From Roseburia zhanii (GTDB taxonomy: Bacteria > Bacillota > Clostridia > Lachnospirales > Lachnospiraceae): a stretch of DNA of 64,000 nucleotides. Positions 53,850-63,858 of this stretch are shown in pieces. The stretch covers positions 1 to 64,000 of the forward strand of contig NZ_JACOPH010000005.1 of NCBI RefSeq assembly GCF_014287635.1, in the 5' to 3' direction. The position numbers and the translations under genes are program-made. The notes below the pieces were generated by a model. It did not search any database. It had not been told where the DNA came from and saw nothing but the letters and a program-made list of their open reading frames with translations. Within the stretch, counting starts at the first letter, position 1; every line of letters starts with the position of its first letter.

Positions 53850-55679
53850 ATGAAAATGAAAAGAGAGGACGTTCGTAATATCGCGATCATTGCCCACGTT
53901 GACCATGGTAAAACGACATTAGTTGATGAACTCTTAAAGCAGAGCGGTGTTTTCCGTGAAAACCAGGAAGTTCAGGAACGTGTCATGGACTCAAACGATA
54001 TCGAAAGAGAACGTGGTATTACCATTCTTTCTAAAAATACTGCTGTATTTTATAAAGATACAAAGATCAACATCATTGATACTCCGGGACATGCTGACTT
54101 CGGCGGCGAAGTAGAACGTGTCTTAAAAATGGTGAATGGTGTTATCCTCGTTGTAGATGCTTTTGAAGGTGTTATGCCACAGACAAAATTCGTATTGATG
54201 AAGGCACTCTCCTTAGAGCTGCCGGTTATCGTCTGTGTCAATAAGATCGACAGACCGGAAGCACGTCCAGATGAAGTTGTCGATGAAGTGCTAGAATTAT
54301 TTATGGATCTCGATGCATCTGATGAACAGTTAGACTGCCCATTTATCTTTGCTTCTGCAAGAAATGGTTATGCGATGAAAGACTTAAATGATCCTAAAAC
54401 AGATATGATGGACTTATTTGATACGATCGTGGATTATATCCCTGCACCGGAAGGTGATCCTGATGCCGGTACACAGGTTCTGATCAGTACGATCGATTAT
54501 AATGAATATGTCGGACGTATCGGTGTTGGAAAAGTAGACAATGGCTGTTTAAAAGTCAATCAGGATGCCCTGCTCGTCAACCATCACGAACCTGACAAGC
54601 AGCAGAAAGTCCGCATCAGCAAGTTATATGAATACGATGGTTTAAATAAAGTAGAAGTCACGGAAGCTAAGATCGGTTCTATCGTGGCAATTTCCGGTAT
54701 TGCAGACCTTCACATCGGAGATACGATCTGTTCTCCGGATCATCCAGCTGCGATCCCGTTCCAGAAAATTTCTGAGCCTACACTTTCAATGAACTTTATC
54801 GTCAATGACAGCCCGCTTGCCGGACAGGAAGGTAAATATGTCACTTCCCGCCATATCCGCGACAGACTGTTCCGTGAATTAAATACAGATGTCAGCCTTC
54901 GTGTAGAAGAAACCGACAGTCCTGACAGTTACAAAGTATCCGGACGTGGAGAACTCCATTTATCTGTCCTGATCGAAAATATGCGTAGGGAAGGTTATGA
55001 ATTTGCTGTAAGTAAAGCAGAAGTTTTATACCATACAGACGAAAACGGCAAGAAAACAGAACCGATGGAATTAGCATATGTCGATGTTCCAGATGACTTT
55101 ACAGGTGCTGTTATCTCAAAATTAAGTACACGTAAAGGAAATCTTTTAAATATGAAGAGCATCAGCGGCGGTTATACTCGTCTGGAGTTTAAGATCCCTT
55201 CCCGCGGACTGATCGGTTATCGTGGTGAATTTATGACAGATACAAAAGGAAATGGTATCATCAATACGATTTTTGACGGCTATGAACCATACTGTGGTGA
55301 CATTGCATACCGTAAACAGGGTTCCCTGATCGCATTTGAAAGCGGCGAATCCGTTACTTACGGTCTGTTCTCCGCACAGGATCGTGGTACTTTATTTATC
55401 GGACCGGGTGAAAAAGTATATTCCGGTATGGTCATTGGTTCTTCTTCAAGAGCAGAGGATATCGAGATCAATGTCTGCAAGAAAAAACATCTGACAAATA
55501 CACGTTCTTCTTCTGCTGATGAAGCACTAACCCTTGTTCCACCAAAGGTATTAAGCTTAGAGCAGGCGATCGATTTTATTGATGTAGATGAACTTCTTGA
55601 AGTTACACCGGAAAGTCTTCGTATCCGTAAACGTATCTTAGATCCGACACTCCGTAAGAGAGCAAGTTTCAAAAAATAA
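53850..55679 (+). CDS. typA: Translational GTPase TypA/BipA
   Basis: This 609-residue ribosome-associated GTPase helps 50S assembly and stress adaptation. G motifs: AHVDHGKTTLVDELL, DTPGHADFGGEVERVL, NKIDRPEAR. The C-terminal domain with TEPMELAYVDVPDDFTGAVI, SRGLIGYRGEFMTDTKGNGI and KKHLTNTRSSSADEAL is specific for BipA. Start codon ATG at 53850 with GAAGGA eight bases before. It is one of the few plus-strand genes and ends in a strong terminator. Confidence 0.97.
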   Translation: MKMKREDVRNIAIIAHVDHGKTTLVDELLKQSGVFRENQEVQERVMDSNDIERERGITILSKNTAVFYKDTKINIIDTPGHADFGGEVERVLKMVNGVILVVDAFEGVMPQTKFVLMKALSLELPVIVCVNKIDRPEARPDEVVDEVLELFMDLDASDEQLDCPFIFASARNGYAMKDLNDPKTDMMDLFDTIVDYIPAPEGDPDAGTQVLISTIDYNEYVGRIGVGKVDNGCLKVNQDALLVNHHEPDKQQKVRISKLYEYDGLNKVEVTEAKIGSIVAISGIADLHIGDTICSPDHPAAIPFQKISEPTLSMNFIVNDSPLAGQEGKYVTSRHIRDRLFRELNTDVSLRVEETDSPDSYKVSGRGELHLSVLIENMRREGYEFAVSKAEVLYHTDENGKKTEPMELAYVDVPDDFTGAVISKLSTRKGNLLNMKSISGGYTRLEFKIPSRGLIGYRGEFMTDTKGNGIINTIFDGYEPYCGDIAYRKQGSLIAFESGESVTYGLFSAQDRGTLFIGPGEKVYSGMVIGSSSRAEDIEINVCKKKHLTNTRSSSADEALTLVPPKVLSLEQAIDFIDVDELLEVTPESLRIRKRILDPTLRKRASFKK

Positions 55680-55693
55680 AGATCTTGATGAAA

Positions 55694-55733
55694 ATAAGGA
55701 CGATATCCATTTGGTGATATCGTCCTTATCTTT
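55694..55733 (+). terminator. Terminator of typA, also facing nifU
   Basis: ATAAGGACGATATC pairs with GATATCGTCCTTAT (55694-55729), followed by CTTTT on the plus strand and by TTTTC on the other. It ends both convergent transcripts. Confidence 0.85.
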
Positions 55734-55772
55734 TAATAGTCCATTACTTTTACTGTTACACTAAACAATGAT

Positions 55773-56204
55773 TTATTCAGCATCTACTCTTTCTTCGATA
55801 TCAGATACCGGTTCTTTTAATCCTTCGATCACGATACCGTTTTTCTTTGCATAATCCCAGAGTGCCGCATGGATTGCTTCTTCTGCAAGCAGGGAACAAT
55901 GTACTTTTACAGGTGGAAGTCCGTCTAAAGCCTCCATAACTGCTTTATTGGTAACTTCTAATGCCTCCTGAACAGTCTTTCCTTTGACAAGTTCTGTTGC
56001 CATGCTGCTGGTTGCGATTGCTGCGCCACAGCCGAAAGTCTTAAATTTTGCTTCCTGAATGATACCGTTATCATCAATATCTAAATACATCCGCATGATG
56101 TCACCACATTTTGCATTTCCAACAGTGCCGACACCACTCGGGTCTTCGATTTCTCCAACATTTCTGGGATGATTAAAATGATCCATTACCTTTTCACTAT
56201 ACAT
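55773..56204 (-). CDS. nifU: Iron-sulfur cluster scaffold protein NifU/IscU-type
   Basis: This 143-residue scaffold assembles [2Fe-2S] or [4Fe-4S] clusters. The three conserved cysteines are in VGNAKCGDIM, TFGCGAAIATSSM and VHCSLLAEEAI; the first motif carries the conserved Asp too. An N-terminal YSEKVMDHFNHPRNVGE is the family start. It overlaps nifS by eight bases, so cysteine desulfurase and scaffold are made together. No IscR or SufBCD genes are seen next to them. Confidence 0.95.
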   Translation of the reverse strand: MYSEKVMDHFNHPRNVGEIEDPSGVGTVGNAKCGDIMRMYLDIDDNGIIQEAKFKTFGCGAAIATSSMATELVKGKTVQEALEVTNKAVMEALDGLPPVKVHCSLLAEEAIHAALWDYAKKNGIVIEGLKEPVSDIEERVDAE

Positions 56205-57387
56205 TTGCTTTCTCCTTCTTCAAATAGTCTTCGTATAATGGTGACATACTGCGCAGACGCTCAATGATTTTCTTAAGCTCGTCCACTACCTTGTCGATTT
56301 CTTCTTTTGTATTCTTCTCTGATAAAGTCAGACGCAGGGAACCATGTGCGATCTCGTGCGGTCTGCCGATGGCAAGCAGTACATGGGAAGGATCAAGAGA
56401 ACCTGATGTACATGCAGAACCACTAGAACCACAGATACCTGCCTGATCTAATAAGATCAGCATGGATTCACCTTCGATAAAGCGGAAACAAAAATGGATA
56501 TTGTTTGGCAGACGTTTTGTCCGGTGTCCGCTTAATACTGCAAACGGAATCTCGTTTTCAATACGTGAGATCGCATAGTCACGCAGTTTTGTTTCATATT
56601 TAATATTGCTCTCTAAATTTTCTTTTGCAATCTTAGCTGCTGCTGCAAGTCCGACGATTCCCGGTACATTATGTGTGCCGGCACGTTTACCACGTTCCTG
56701 TGAACCTCCATGGATAAATGCTCCGATCCTGACATTCTTACGGATATATAAAAATCCGATTCCCTTTGGTCCATGGATCTTATGTCCGCTTGCACTTAAC
56801 ATATCGATCCGCATTTCTTCTACATCGATCGGAATATGCCCAAATGCCTGCACGGCATCTGTATGGAAGAAAATTTCATGTTCTTTGGCAATCTTACCGA
56901 TCTCTGCGATCGGCTGGATTGTTCCGATCTCATTATTTGCTGACATGATCGAAATTAAGATCGTGTCTTCCCGAATGGATTTCTTTAACTGCTCTAAATC
57001 GATCAGACCATTTTCGTCTACATCTAAGTAAGTCACTTCATATCCTCTGCTCTCTAAGTATTCGCAGGTATGCAGAATTGCATGATGTTCGATCTTAGAA
57101 GTGATGATATGTTTTCCTTTTTTTGCATAAGTTTCTGCTGTTGCAACAAGTGCCCAGTTGTCAGATTCGCTTCCGCCACCGGTAAAATAGATTTCTTCCG
57201 GCTTCGCATTTAACATTTCTGCAATTTCTTCTCTTGCACGTTCTACTTTGTTCTTGCTTTCCTGTGCAAACTGGTATACACTAGAGGGGTTTCCATAATA
57301 TTCTGTAAAATACGGCTTCATTTCTTCAAAAACTTCCGGATAGACCTGTGTGGTTGCTGCATTGTCTAAATAGATCAGTTTTTCCAC
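56197..57387 (-). CDS. nifS: Cysteine desulfurase NifS/IscS-type
   Basis: This 396-residue PLP enzyme takes sulfur from cysteine for Fe-S clusters. It has IYLDNAATTQ at the start, HHAILHTCEYL, the PLP lysine in LSASGHKIHGPKGIGF and the active-site cysteine in GSSGSACTSGSLDPSHVL. The loop length is that of the NifS/IscS type. Translationally coupled to nifU. These genes serve the Fe-S enzymes of the anaerobic metabolism, for example NrdG here. Confidence 0.95.
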   Translation of the reverse strand: MEKLIYLDNAATTQVYPEVFEEMKPYFTEYYGNPSSVYQFAQESKNKVERAREEIAEMLNAKPEEIYFTGGGSESDNWALVATAETYAKKGKHIITSKIEHHAILHTCEYLESRGYEVTYLDVDENGLIDLEQLKKSIREDTILISIMSANNEIGTIQPIAEIGKIAKEHEIFFHTDAVQAFGHIPIDVEEMRIDMLSASGHKIHGPKGIGFLYIRKNVRIGAFIHGGSQERGKRAGTHNVPGIVGLAAAAKIAKENLESNIKYETKLRDYAISRIENEIPFAVLSGHRTKRLPNNIHFCFRFIEGESMLILLDQAGICGSSGSACTSGSLDPSHVLLAIGRPHEIAHGSLRLTLSEKNTKEEIDKVVDELKKIIERLRSMSPLYEDYLKKEKANV

Positions 57388-57457
57388 GTTTGATTCCTTC
57401 TTTCTGTGATAGATTTTATATTTTTCCCATATGTTTTATATGATATATGTTGTAAAG

Positions 57458-57491
57458 AAAAGGTCTGCCTTTGATTTCGACAGACCTTTTT
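57458..57491. terminator. Terminator of htrA
   Basis: AAAGGTCTG and CAGACCTTTTT form a stem with a 14-base loop, flanked by T-runs on both strands. It lies between the htrA stop and the nifS start. Confidence 0.75.
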
Positions 57492-57565
57492 ACTGCTTAC
57501 CTTTATGACATATCAACAGTAATACTCATCTGTTGCATACAGCTTATCACGCATTTCCTAGTATG

Positions 57566-58759
57566 TCAATAGGTTTTATTCGTTAATGTTACGGAAATTT
57601 GTTTTTCTGTATAAGAACCGCCATCTGCGATCTGTACGGTAACTGTTACAGTATCTCCAACTTTGTATTTATTGATACACTCTTTTAATTCTTCCATGGA
57701 ACCGACTTCTGTATCATCTACCTTAGTGATAATACTTCCTGTCGTAATACCTGCATTTGCTGCACCGCTGCCATCGACGATCTGTGCTACATAGACACCT
57801 TCCGGCATATTGTACTGTTTTGATACATCTTCTGTTACATCAACACCATAAATTCCAAGATAAGGACTTCCGGTTGTCGTTGTCTTTCCATTGGCGATCA
57901 GATCCTCTAAGATCGGTTTTGCAGTTGCCATCGGGATCGCAAATCCCATACCTTCCACGCTTGTGTCTGAATATTTCGAAGAATTGATTCCAATGACTTC
58001 ACCTTTGACATTTAATAATGCACCACCACTGTTTCCCGGATTGATCGCTGCATCTGTCTGGATCAGGCTGTTAGAAATGCTTTCGCCTGTTGTTTCGTCC
58101 TGAATCGTAACTTCTCTGCCTAATGCACTGATAACACCGGTCGTAACGGACTGTCCATATCCTAATGCATTACCGATCGCAATGGCTGCTTCACCAACAG
58201 CAAGCTGGTCGGAATCACCGATCGTTGCGATCTTTATGGTATTTAATGTATCTTCTGACAGATCAGATAATGCCACCTGTACGACTGAAAGATCATCAGA
58301 TGGATCTGTACCTCTTACTGTTGCCGATGCTGTTGTTCCATCTGAAAACTGTACAGTCAACGCTGTAGAACCCTCTACAACATGATTATTGGTTGCGACA
58401 TATAAATAATTATCATCTTTATTTACAAGGATACCGGAACCGCTGCTTTCATTCTCAACGATCTGTCCCTGTCCGAAGAAACTTTGTACTTCCTGCTGTG
58501 TCATGCTTGTGATCGCAACGATCGATGGCATTACCTCATCTACCACATCGGATATATCGGAAGAACTTACACTTGCTGCCGTACTCGTCGGCTGTATCTT
58601 CGTTACGGCTGTATCAGAACTTTCTGTCTGCGTGCTTTTTGGAAACTGCTGCCCGATAAAGTAACTAGCTCCCGAAAATGCGGTTCCGCCAACCACACCA
58701 AATACCAATGCCAATGCTGCACATTTTGTCATCTTCTTAAAAAAACTCTTTTTACTCAT
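57566..58759 (-). CDS. htrA: Membrane-anchored HtrA/DegP-type serine protease with PDZ domain
   Basis: This 397-residue envelope protease degrades misfolded exported proteins. An N-terminal anchor (about 10-32; MTKCAALALVFGVVGGTAF) is followed by a Ser/Thr-rich linker and the trypsin-like domain: VATNNHVVEGST (His), TDPSDDLSVVQ (Asp), NPGNSGGALLNVKGE (Ser). A single PDZ domain is at the C-terminus (about 300-390; GVYVAQIVDGSGAANAGITTG). It is the usual Firmicute form. A terminator follows. Confidence 0.94.
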   Translation of the reverse strand: MSKKSFFKKMTKCAALALVFGVVGGTAFSGASYFIGQQFPKSTQTESSDTAVTKIQPTSTAASVSSSDISDVVDEVMPSIVAITSMTQQEVQSFFGQGQIVENESSGSGILVNKDDNYLYVATNNHVVEGSTALTVQFSDGTTASATVRGTDPSDDLSVVQVALSDLSEDTLNTIKIATIGDSDQLAVGEAAIAIGNALGYGQSVTTGVISALGREVTIQDETTGESISNSLIQTDAAINPGNSGGALLNVKGEVIGINSSKYSDTSVEGMGFAIPMATAKPILEDLIANGKTTTTGSPYLGIYGVDVTEDVSKQYNMPEGVYVAQIVDGSGAANAGITTGSIITKVDDTEVGSMEELKECINKYKVGDTVTVTVQIADGGSYTEKQISVTLTNKTY

Positions 58760-58901
58760 AAAAAAACAACTCCTTTCAACTGTTGTTATTATTCTCTTTT
58801 TGTAAGTGTTTTGAATAATGATCTCTATCTCATTTACAAGGAGTAGTTTAGTGCTGATTTATGTTCCATTTTTGATAAAATTATGAACAAAGTATGTCTT
58901 T

Positions 58902-59420
58902 TTACATAATTTCTATGATCTCACCTGTTTCCATGAAATGTTTGCAGTCGATCACACGCTGGTTCTTAGAGCCTTTGAATTTCAACATGATGCTGTACTC
59001 TTCTTCCACAAATGGACCATCTACAAGCACATCGATCAATGCGAGCATCGCATCGGTATCTTTGGTATGACATGTACCGCCTGCGATCAGGTCACGATCT
59101 AATATATATCCTGTATATGCCCAGATATCTTTTCCGGCACATTCTTTTTTGATACGCTCTAAAAAAGGCAGTAACACTGCCTGATTTTCCGGTTCCATCG
59201 GATCACCGCCTAATAAAGTAAGTCCTTTGATATAATCCGGTTCTAAAGATGCCATGATTGCATCTTCTACTTCTTTTGTAAATGCTTCTCCATGGGCAAA
59301 GTCCCATGTTTCCGGCTGAAAGCAGCCCTTACAGTGGTTTCTGCAGCCGGAAACAAATAAAACTGTACGTACTCCTGTGCCATTTGCAATATCGCAATAT
59401 TTAATTGCAGAATAATTCAT
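58902..59420 (-). CDS. nrdG: Anaerobic ribonucleotide reductase activating protein NrdG
   Basis: This 172-residue radical SAM enzyme generates the glycyl radical on NrdD. The cluster motif C-x3-C-x2-C is GCRNHCKGCF. LTLLGGDPMEPEN and DVLVDGPFVEEE are the other family parts. It sits twelve bases downstream of nrdD in the same operon. It works only without oxygen, fitting a strict anaerobe. Confidence 0.96.
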   Translation of the reverse strand: MNYSAIKYCDIANGTGVRTVLFVSGCRNHCKGCFQPETWDFAHGEAFTKEVEDAIMASLEPDYIKGLTLLGGDPMEPENQAVLLPFLERIKKECAGKDIWAYTGYILDRDLIAGGTCHTKDTDAMLALIDVLVDGPFVEEEYSIMLKFKGSKNQRVIDCKHFMETGEIIEIM

Positions 59421-59432
59421 TGTATTCTCCTT

Positions 59433-61595
59433 TTATAAGTGCAGCACCCGGTCTTTGATCTCCTGCGTACGTCCCTGATTCCAGAACTGTGTGCCAATAT
59501 ATCCACAGGTTCTCCGTGCCACGTTCATTTTATCCTGATCCCTGTTCTTACAGTTCGGGCATTCCCAGACTAATTTACCGCTTTCATCGGTCACGATCAC
59601 AATTTCTCCATCATAGCCGCATACCTGACAATAATCACTTTTCGTATTTAATTCTGCATACATGATATTGTCATAGATATACTGCATCACCGAAAGTACT
59701 GCTTCTATATTATTTGTCATGTTAGGCACTTCCACATAACTGATCGCTCCACCCGGAGATAATTTCTGGAACTGCGATTCAAATTTCAATTTTGTAAATG
59801 CATCTATTTTTTCACTGACATGCACATGATAACTGTTGGTGATATAATTCTTATCCGTCACACCCGGAATGATACCAAAGCGTTTCTGCAGGCATTTTGC
59901 AAACTTGTATGTTGTGGATTCTAACGGTGTGCCATAAACACTGAATCCGATATTTGTTTCCTGTTTCCATTTTTCACAGGCATCATTTAAACGCTGCATG
60001 ACTGCAAGCGCAAACGGTGTCGCTTTCGGATCTGTATGGGAAAGTCCTGTCATATAATAAGTACATTCTGATAATCCTGCATAGCCTAAGGATATGGAAG
60101 AATATCCATCATACAAAAGTTTGTCGATCGGCTCTCCTTTTTTCAGTCTGCCTAATGCCCCATACTGCCATAAGATCGGTGCAACATCTGAAGCTGTTCC
60201 CTTTAAGCGGTTATGGCGGCACATCAGGGCTTTTTTACAGAGTTCTAACCGTTCGTCCATGATCTCCCAGAACTTATCCATATCTCCATTTGAACTGCAC
60301 GCTGCATCAACGAGATTTAATGTGACCACTCCCTGATTGAATCTTCCATAAAATTTATATTTTCCATTTTCATCTTTATAAAGATTTAAAAAGGAACGGC
60401 AGCCCATACATGGATAACAGTTTCCGTCTTTTAACTCTTTCATCACTTTTTCGGAAATATAATCCGGCACCATACGCTTTGCGGTACATTCTGCTGCTAA
60501 TTTTGTCAGTTCAAAGTATTTGCTGCCTTCTTTGATATTATCTTCTTCTAAGACATAGATCAGTTTCGGGAATGCCGGTGTGATCAGAACGCCTGCTTCA
60601 TTTTTTACACCATAGATCCTCTGTTTTAAAACTTCTTTGATCACAAGGGCTAAATCTTCTCTTGTCCTGCCTTCCGGTACTTCATTTAAGTACATAAAGA
60701 CAGTCACAAACGGAGCCTGTCCATTCGTCGTCATCAGCGTGATGACCTGATACTGGATCATCTGTACTCCGCGGGTGATCTCCTCTAATACCCTTGATTC
60801 CACAACATGACTCAACTGTTCTTCATTTAATTCAATGCCTGCTAATTCAAATTCTTTTTTCACTTCTCTGCGGAATCTGTGTCTGCTGACATCAACAAAT
60901 GGTGCTAAATGTGACAGGGAAATGCTCTGTCCACCATACTGGGAACTTGCGATCTGTGCAATGATCTGTGTCGCAATATTACATGCAGTAGAAAAACTGT
61001 GCGGTTTTTCGATCATCGTACCGCTGATCACAGTTCCATTCTGCAACATATCCTCAAGATTTACCAGACAGCAGTTATGCATATGCTGTGCAAAATAATC
61101 GGAATCATGGAAATGAATGATTCCCTGCTCATGCGCTTCTACTACATCTGGTGGCAGAAGGAAACGGCGCGTGATGTCCTTGCTGACCTCTCCTGCCATA
61201 TAATCACGCTGTACACTGTTGACTGTCGGGTTTTTATTGGAATTTTCCTGTTTTACTTCTTCATTATCACATTCTAACAGACTTAAGATCTGCTCATCTG
61301 TAGAATTTGCCTTACGCACTAAGGCTCTCTCATAACGGTAGGTAATATAATTGCGGGCGACGGTAAATGCCTGCTGCTGCATGATCTCATTTTCTACAAG
61401 ATCCTGTATTTCCTCTACATTTAATGCACGGTTCATACTGCTGCAGACTTCTTCGACATGCTCAGAAATCTCCTGCATCTGCTCCTCTGATAATTTTTCA
61501 CTTTCGACTACAGAATTATTCGCTTTTAAAATTGCCTTTTCTATTTTTGAAATATTAAAATCTTCCTCTGTCCCACTTCTTTTTATGATTTTCAT
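59433..61595 (-). CDS. nrdD: Anaerobic ribonucleoside-triphosphate reductase NrdD
   Basis: This 720-residue glycyl-radical enzyme makes deoxynucleotides without oxygen. An ATP-cone regulatory domain (about 3-95; MKIIKRSGTEEDFNISKIEK) comes first. The large barrel holds conserved CMGCRSFLNLY and the C-terminal zinc region CQVCGYDGEIV and WECPNCKN. The radical glycine lies in RRTCGYIGTQFW. I chose the ATG at 61595 with GGAAGG just before it; a frame starting at 61772 would extend into the promoter region. Two NrdR-like boxes upstream suggest repression when deoxynucleotides are plentiful. Confidence 0.95.
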   Translation of the reverse strand: MKIIKRSGTEEDFNISKIEKAILKANNSVVESEKLSEEQMQEISEHVEEVCSSMNRALNVEEIQDLVENEIMQQQAFTVARNYITYRYERALVRKANSTDEQILSLLECDNEEVKQENSNKNPTVNSVQRDYMAGEVSKDITRRFLLPPDVVEAHEQGIIHFHDSDYFAQHMHNCCLVNLEDMLQNGTVISGTMIEKPHSFSTACNIATQIIAQIASSQYGGQSISLSHLAPFVDVSRHRFRREVKKEFELAGIELNEEQLSHVVESRVLEEITRGVQMIQYQVITLMTTNGQAPFVTVFMYLNEVPEGRTREDLALVIKEVLKQRIYGVKNEAGVLITPAFPKLIYVLEEDNIKEGSKYFELTKLAAECTAKRMVPDYISEKVMKELKDGNCYPCMGCRSFLNLYKDENGKYKFYGRFNQGVVTLNLVDAACSSNGDMDKFWEIMDERLELCKKALMCRHNRLKGTASDVAPILWQYGALGRLKKGEPIDKLLYDGYSSISLGYAGLSECTYYMTGLSHTDPKATPFALAVMQRLNDACEKWKQETNIGFSVYGTPLESTTYKFAKCLQKRFGIIPGVTDKNYITNSYHVHVSEKIDAFTKLKFESQFQKLSPGGAISYVEVPNMTNNIEAVLSVMQYIYDNIMYAELNTKSDYCQVCGYDGEIVIVTDESGKLVWECPNCKNRDQDKMNVARRTCGYIGTQFWNQGRTQEIKDRVLHL

Positions 61596-61649
61596 AATTG
61601 CCTTCCGCACCTCTCTATCTTGTATGGTTCTTTTGTTAAAAGCAAAAAA

Positions 61650-61698
61650 ATTGTACCACATATAGTATATTACGTCAATGTAAAATCTACATATGGTA
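61650..61698 (-). promoter_or_regulatory. nrdDG promoter with two NrdR-like boxes
   Basis: On the minus strand -35 TTGACG (61673-61678) and -10 TACAAT (61650-61655) are separated by 17 bases. Box one, ATACTATATGTGGT (61655-61668), lies between them and touches the -10; box two, TACCATATGTAGAT (61685-61698), sits just upstream of the -35. Their ATATGT cores are 31 bases apart, the three-turn spacing typical of NrdR box pairs. Confidence 0.78.
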
Positions 61699-61783
61699 CT
61701 TTTTCTTACATTTTCTACAGATTTCACAGATGTCCTGCGAACTCTTTCCATTTCTCTGTTATTATCTGTCAATTTCCATTTTA

Positions 61784-63013
61784 TTATGCCAAATGAAAAA
61801 GTTTTCTGATTTCTCCTATAAAATATAAGGAACCAAACGCAACTGTTTTATCTCTGATCTGTAAAAAAGCCTCCTGCATCTGCTCTGTATTTTCTGCAAA
61901 AACCCCATAACTTCTGATATATTCCGCTAACGTTTCTCCCTGCAATGCCCTGCCGCTATCCGGTGTGACTGTCGTTACACTTTCTGCTAACGGAAGGATC
62001 TCCTTTACCATCTGTTTATAATCTTTATCTGCAAGCACCCCCATAATAAAACGAAACTTTTCATTCGGATATAATTCCTTTAAACTTTCGGCTAATGCAT
62101 GGACTCCATGACCGTTATGCGCACCATCGATCAACAGGTACGGCTCTTTGCTGATCAGTTCCATCCTGCCATTCCATGTGGCATTTTCTATTCCCTGCGA
62201 AATCTGTGCATCGGTAATCTCAAATCCATATATCCGCAAGGCTTCTGCTGCAAAAACAGCAACCATGGCATTTTCTCTCTGGTGCATACCAAGCATACGC
62301 ATCCGATAACTGCCCTTTCCTTCGTAAGAAAATCCATGGTCAACTGCCTTTATCTTCTCTGCTTCTACAAACTGATAAGAAATCCCAAGTTTACTGCAAC
62401 AATCTTTTAAAACTTTTTCTGCCGGCTGTTGCTGGCTCTCTGATACCATGAACGTATTTGGTTTTAAGATGCCTGCTTTTTCCGCTGCGATCTGATCTAA
62501 CGTATCACCTAACACTTCCGTATGGTCATATCCGATCTTCGTGATCACACTGACAAGTGGTGCAGAGATCACATTCGTGGAATCTAATCTGCCGCCAAGC
62601 CCCGTTTCTAAGATCACAAGCCGGCAGCCCTGCTCCCTAAAATACAAAAGTGCCATTGCCAGGCAGTAATCAAACATGGTCGGATGCACTTCAAGATCCA
62701 GATTTAACAGCATTTCCCCAAGTCTTGCTGCATCTTCTTCTGGTATCTGTCTGCCATCTACCTGTATCCTCTCTGTAAAATCGATCAGATGCGGTGAGGT
62801 AAACATTCCTGCCCGGATACCTGCTTCTTTTAAGATTTCACGCAAAAAAGCTGCCGTAGAGCCTTTTCCATTCGTTCCTGCAATATGGATAAACGCAAGA
62901 TCGTTCTGTGGATTGCCTACAGCAGCCAGTAGCTTCCTGCTGACTACAACGCCCGGCAGACTGCCGAACCTTCTTTTATTTTCAATCGTATGAATAATTT
63001 CCTGATATTCCAT
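61784..63013 (-). CDS. folC: Bifunctional folylpolyglutamate/dihydrofolate synthase
   Basis: This 409-residue ligase adds glutamate to folates, and in many bacteria also makes dihydrofolate. ATP-binding loop: HIAGTNGKGSTAAFL; LETGLGGRLDSTNVI and LIDGAHNGHGV (the second conserved Asp-Gly-Ala-His) are typical of the Mur-ligase-related FolC. MGVLADKDYKQM is another family part. It lies three bases after the degV-type gene with both on the minus strand; there is no link to the dfrF-like gene at the other end. Confidence 0.95.
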   Translation of the reverse strand: MEYQEIIHTIENKRRFGSLPGVVVSRKLLAAVGNPQNDLAFIHIAGTNGKGSTAAFLREILKEAGIRAGMFTSPHLIDFTERIQVDGRQIPEEDAARLGEMLLNLDLEVHPTMFDYCLAMALLYFREQGCRLVILETGLGGRLDSTNVISAPLVSVITKIGYDHTEVLGDTLDQIAAEKAGILKPNTFMVSESQQQPAEKVLKDCCSKLGISYQFVEAEKIKAVDHGFSYEGKGSYRMRMLGMHQRENAMVAVFAAEALRIYGFEITDAQISQGIENATWNGRMELISKEPYLLIDGAHNGHGVHALAESLKELYPNEKFRFIMGVLADKDYKQMVKEILPLAESVTTVTPDSGRALQGETLAEYIRSYGVFAENTEQMQEAFLQIRDKTVAFGSLYFIGEIRKLFHLA

Positions 63014-63015
63014 AA

Positions 63016-63858
63016 CTAAACCGCTATAATTACTCCGCCATCATTTGCATACATACTGCTGATACCGGCGGTATCTGCAATAATGATCTTTTTAAACTTC
63101 GTAATCCTTTCAATTTCTTCTTTGACCGATTCTGCACGCATCGGACAATTACAGTGAGAAATTGCTAAAATTCTCTCCCCGCTGTCATCTACTTTAGAAA
63201 TTGCTTCTTCTACCATTTTCTTTAAAGCTTTATTCATTCCCCTTGCCTGTGCTAACTGGCAGATGGAACCTTCCGGTGTAGATCCCATGACCGGTTTAAT
63301 ATTCAATGCATTTGCAACAAATGCTTTTAAGTTGCTTAACCTGCCATTTTTCCGCAGGGTTTCTAATGTTTCAAGGACAAAATAAGTATGCTGCGTACCA
63401 ATATATGCCTCTACAACTTCTACAATCTTATCAAATTCCATTCCGGCTTCTTCACATTCCTGTACGCGGATACCGATCAAAGTCTCTCCGATCGATGCAG
63501 AGCGGGAATTGAATACATAGATCTGCTTTTTTTCTTTGCCATATTCTTCTTCATAGAGATTTTTTGCAAGAACAGCACTGTTATATGAACCACTTAATTC
63601 CTTTGACAAAGTTACTACATAGATATGCTCTGCCTCTCCTTTAAATGCTTCCATATACCGTTCCGGTGAAGGGCAGGAGGATTTCGGGCCAACCGGACTT
63701 TCTTTGACTTTTTTTAAAAAATCCTGCTGGTCAAATGTAGCATCATCCACAATACGGTGTCCATTCACTTCCATTTCTAACGGCACAGACTCATAATGTC
63801 CGTCTGCTTTTAACTCTTCTGTCAGTTCTCCACAACTATCAATGATAATCTTATACAT
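63016..63858 (-). CDS. DegV family fatty-acid-binding protein
   Basis: This 280-residue protein fits the DegV family, whose members bind fatty acids and, as FakB, hand them to a fatty-acid kinase. The start YKIIIDSCGELTEEL, the segment GPKSSCPSPERY and VVTLSKELSGSYNSAVLA and ISHCNCPMRAE are family motifs. Two family Ser/Thr positions that bind the carboxyl head are present (SxS loop, TLSKELSGSY). No fakA gene is next to it. It lies upstream of folC, three bases apart. The fatty-acid role is inferred from the family. Confidence 0.88.
   Translation of the reverse strand: MYKIIIDSCGELTEELKADGHYESVPLEMEVNGHRIVDDATFDQQDFLKKVKESPVGPKSSCPSPERYMEAFKGEAEHIYVVTLSKELSGSYNSAVLAKNLYEEEYGKEKKQIYVFNSRSASIGETLIGIRVQECEEAGMEFDKIVEVVEAYIGTQHTYFVLETLETLRKNGRLSNLKAFVANALNIKPVMGSTPEGSICQLAQARGMNKALKKMVEEAISKVDDSGERILAISHCNCPMRAESVKEEIERITKFKKIIIADTAGISSMYANDGGVIIAV

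Noticed and set aside
58760..58901. Small RNA or riboswitch between nrdG and htrA
   Set aside because: No stable hairpin or conserved motif is visible in this short AT-rich gap.
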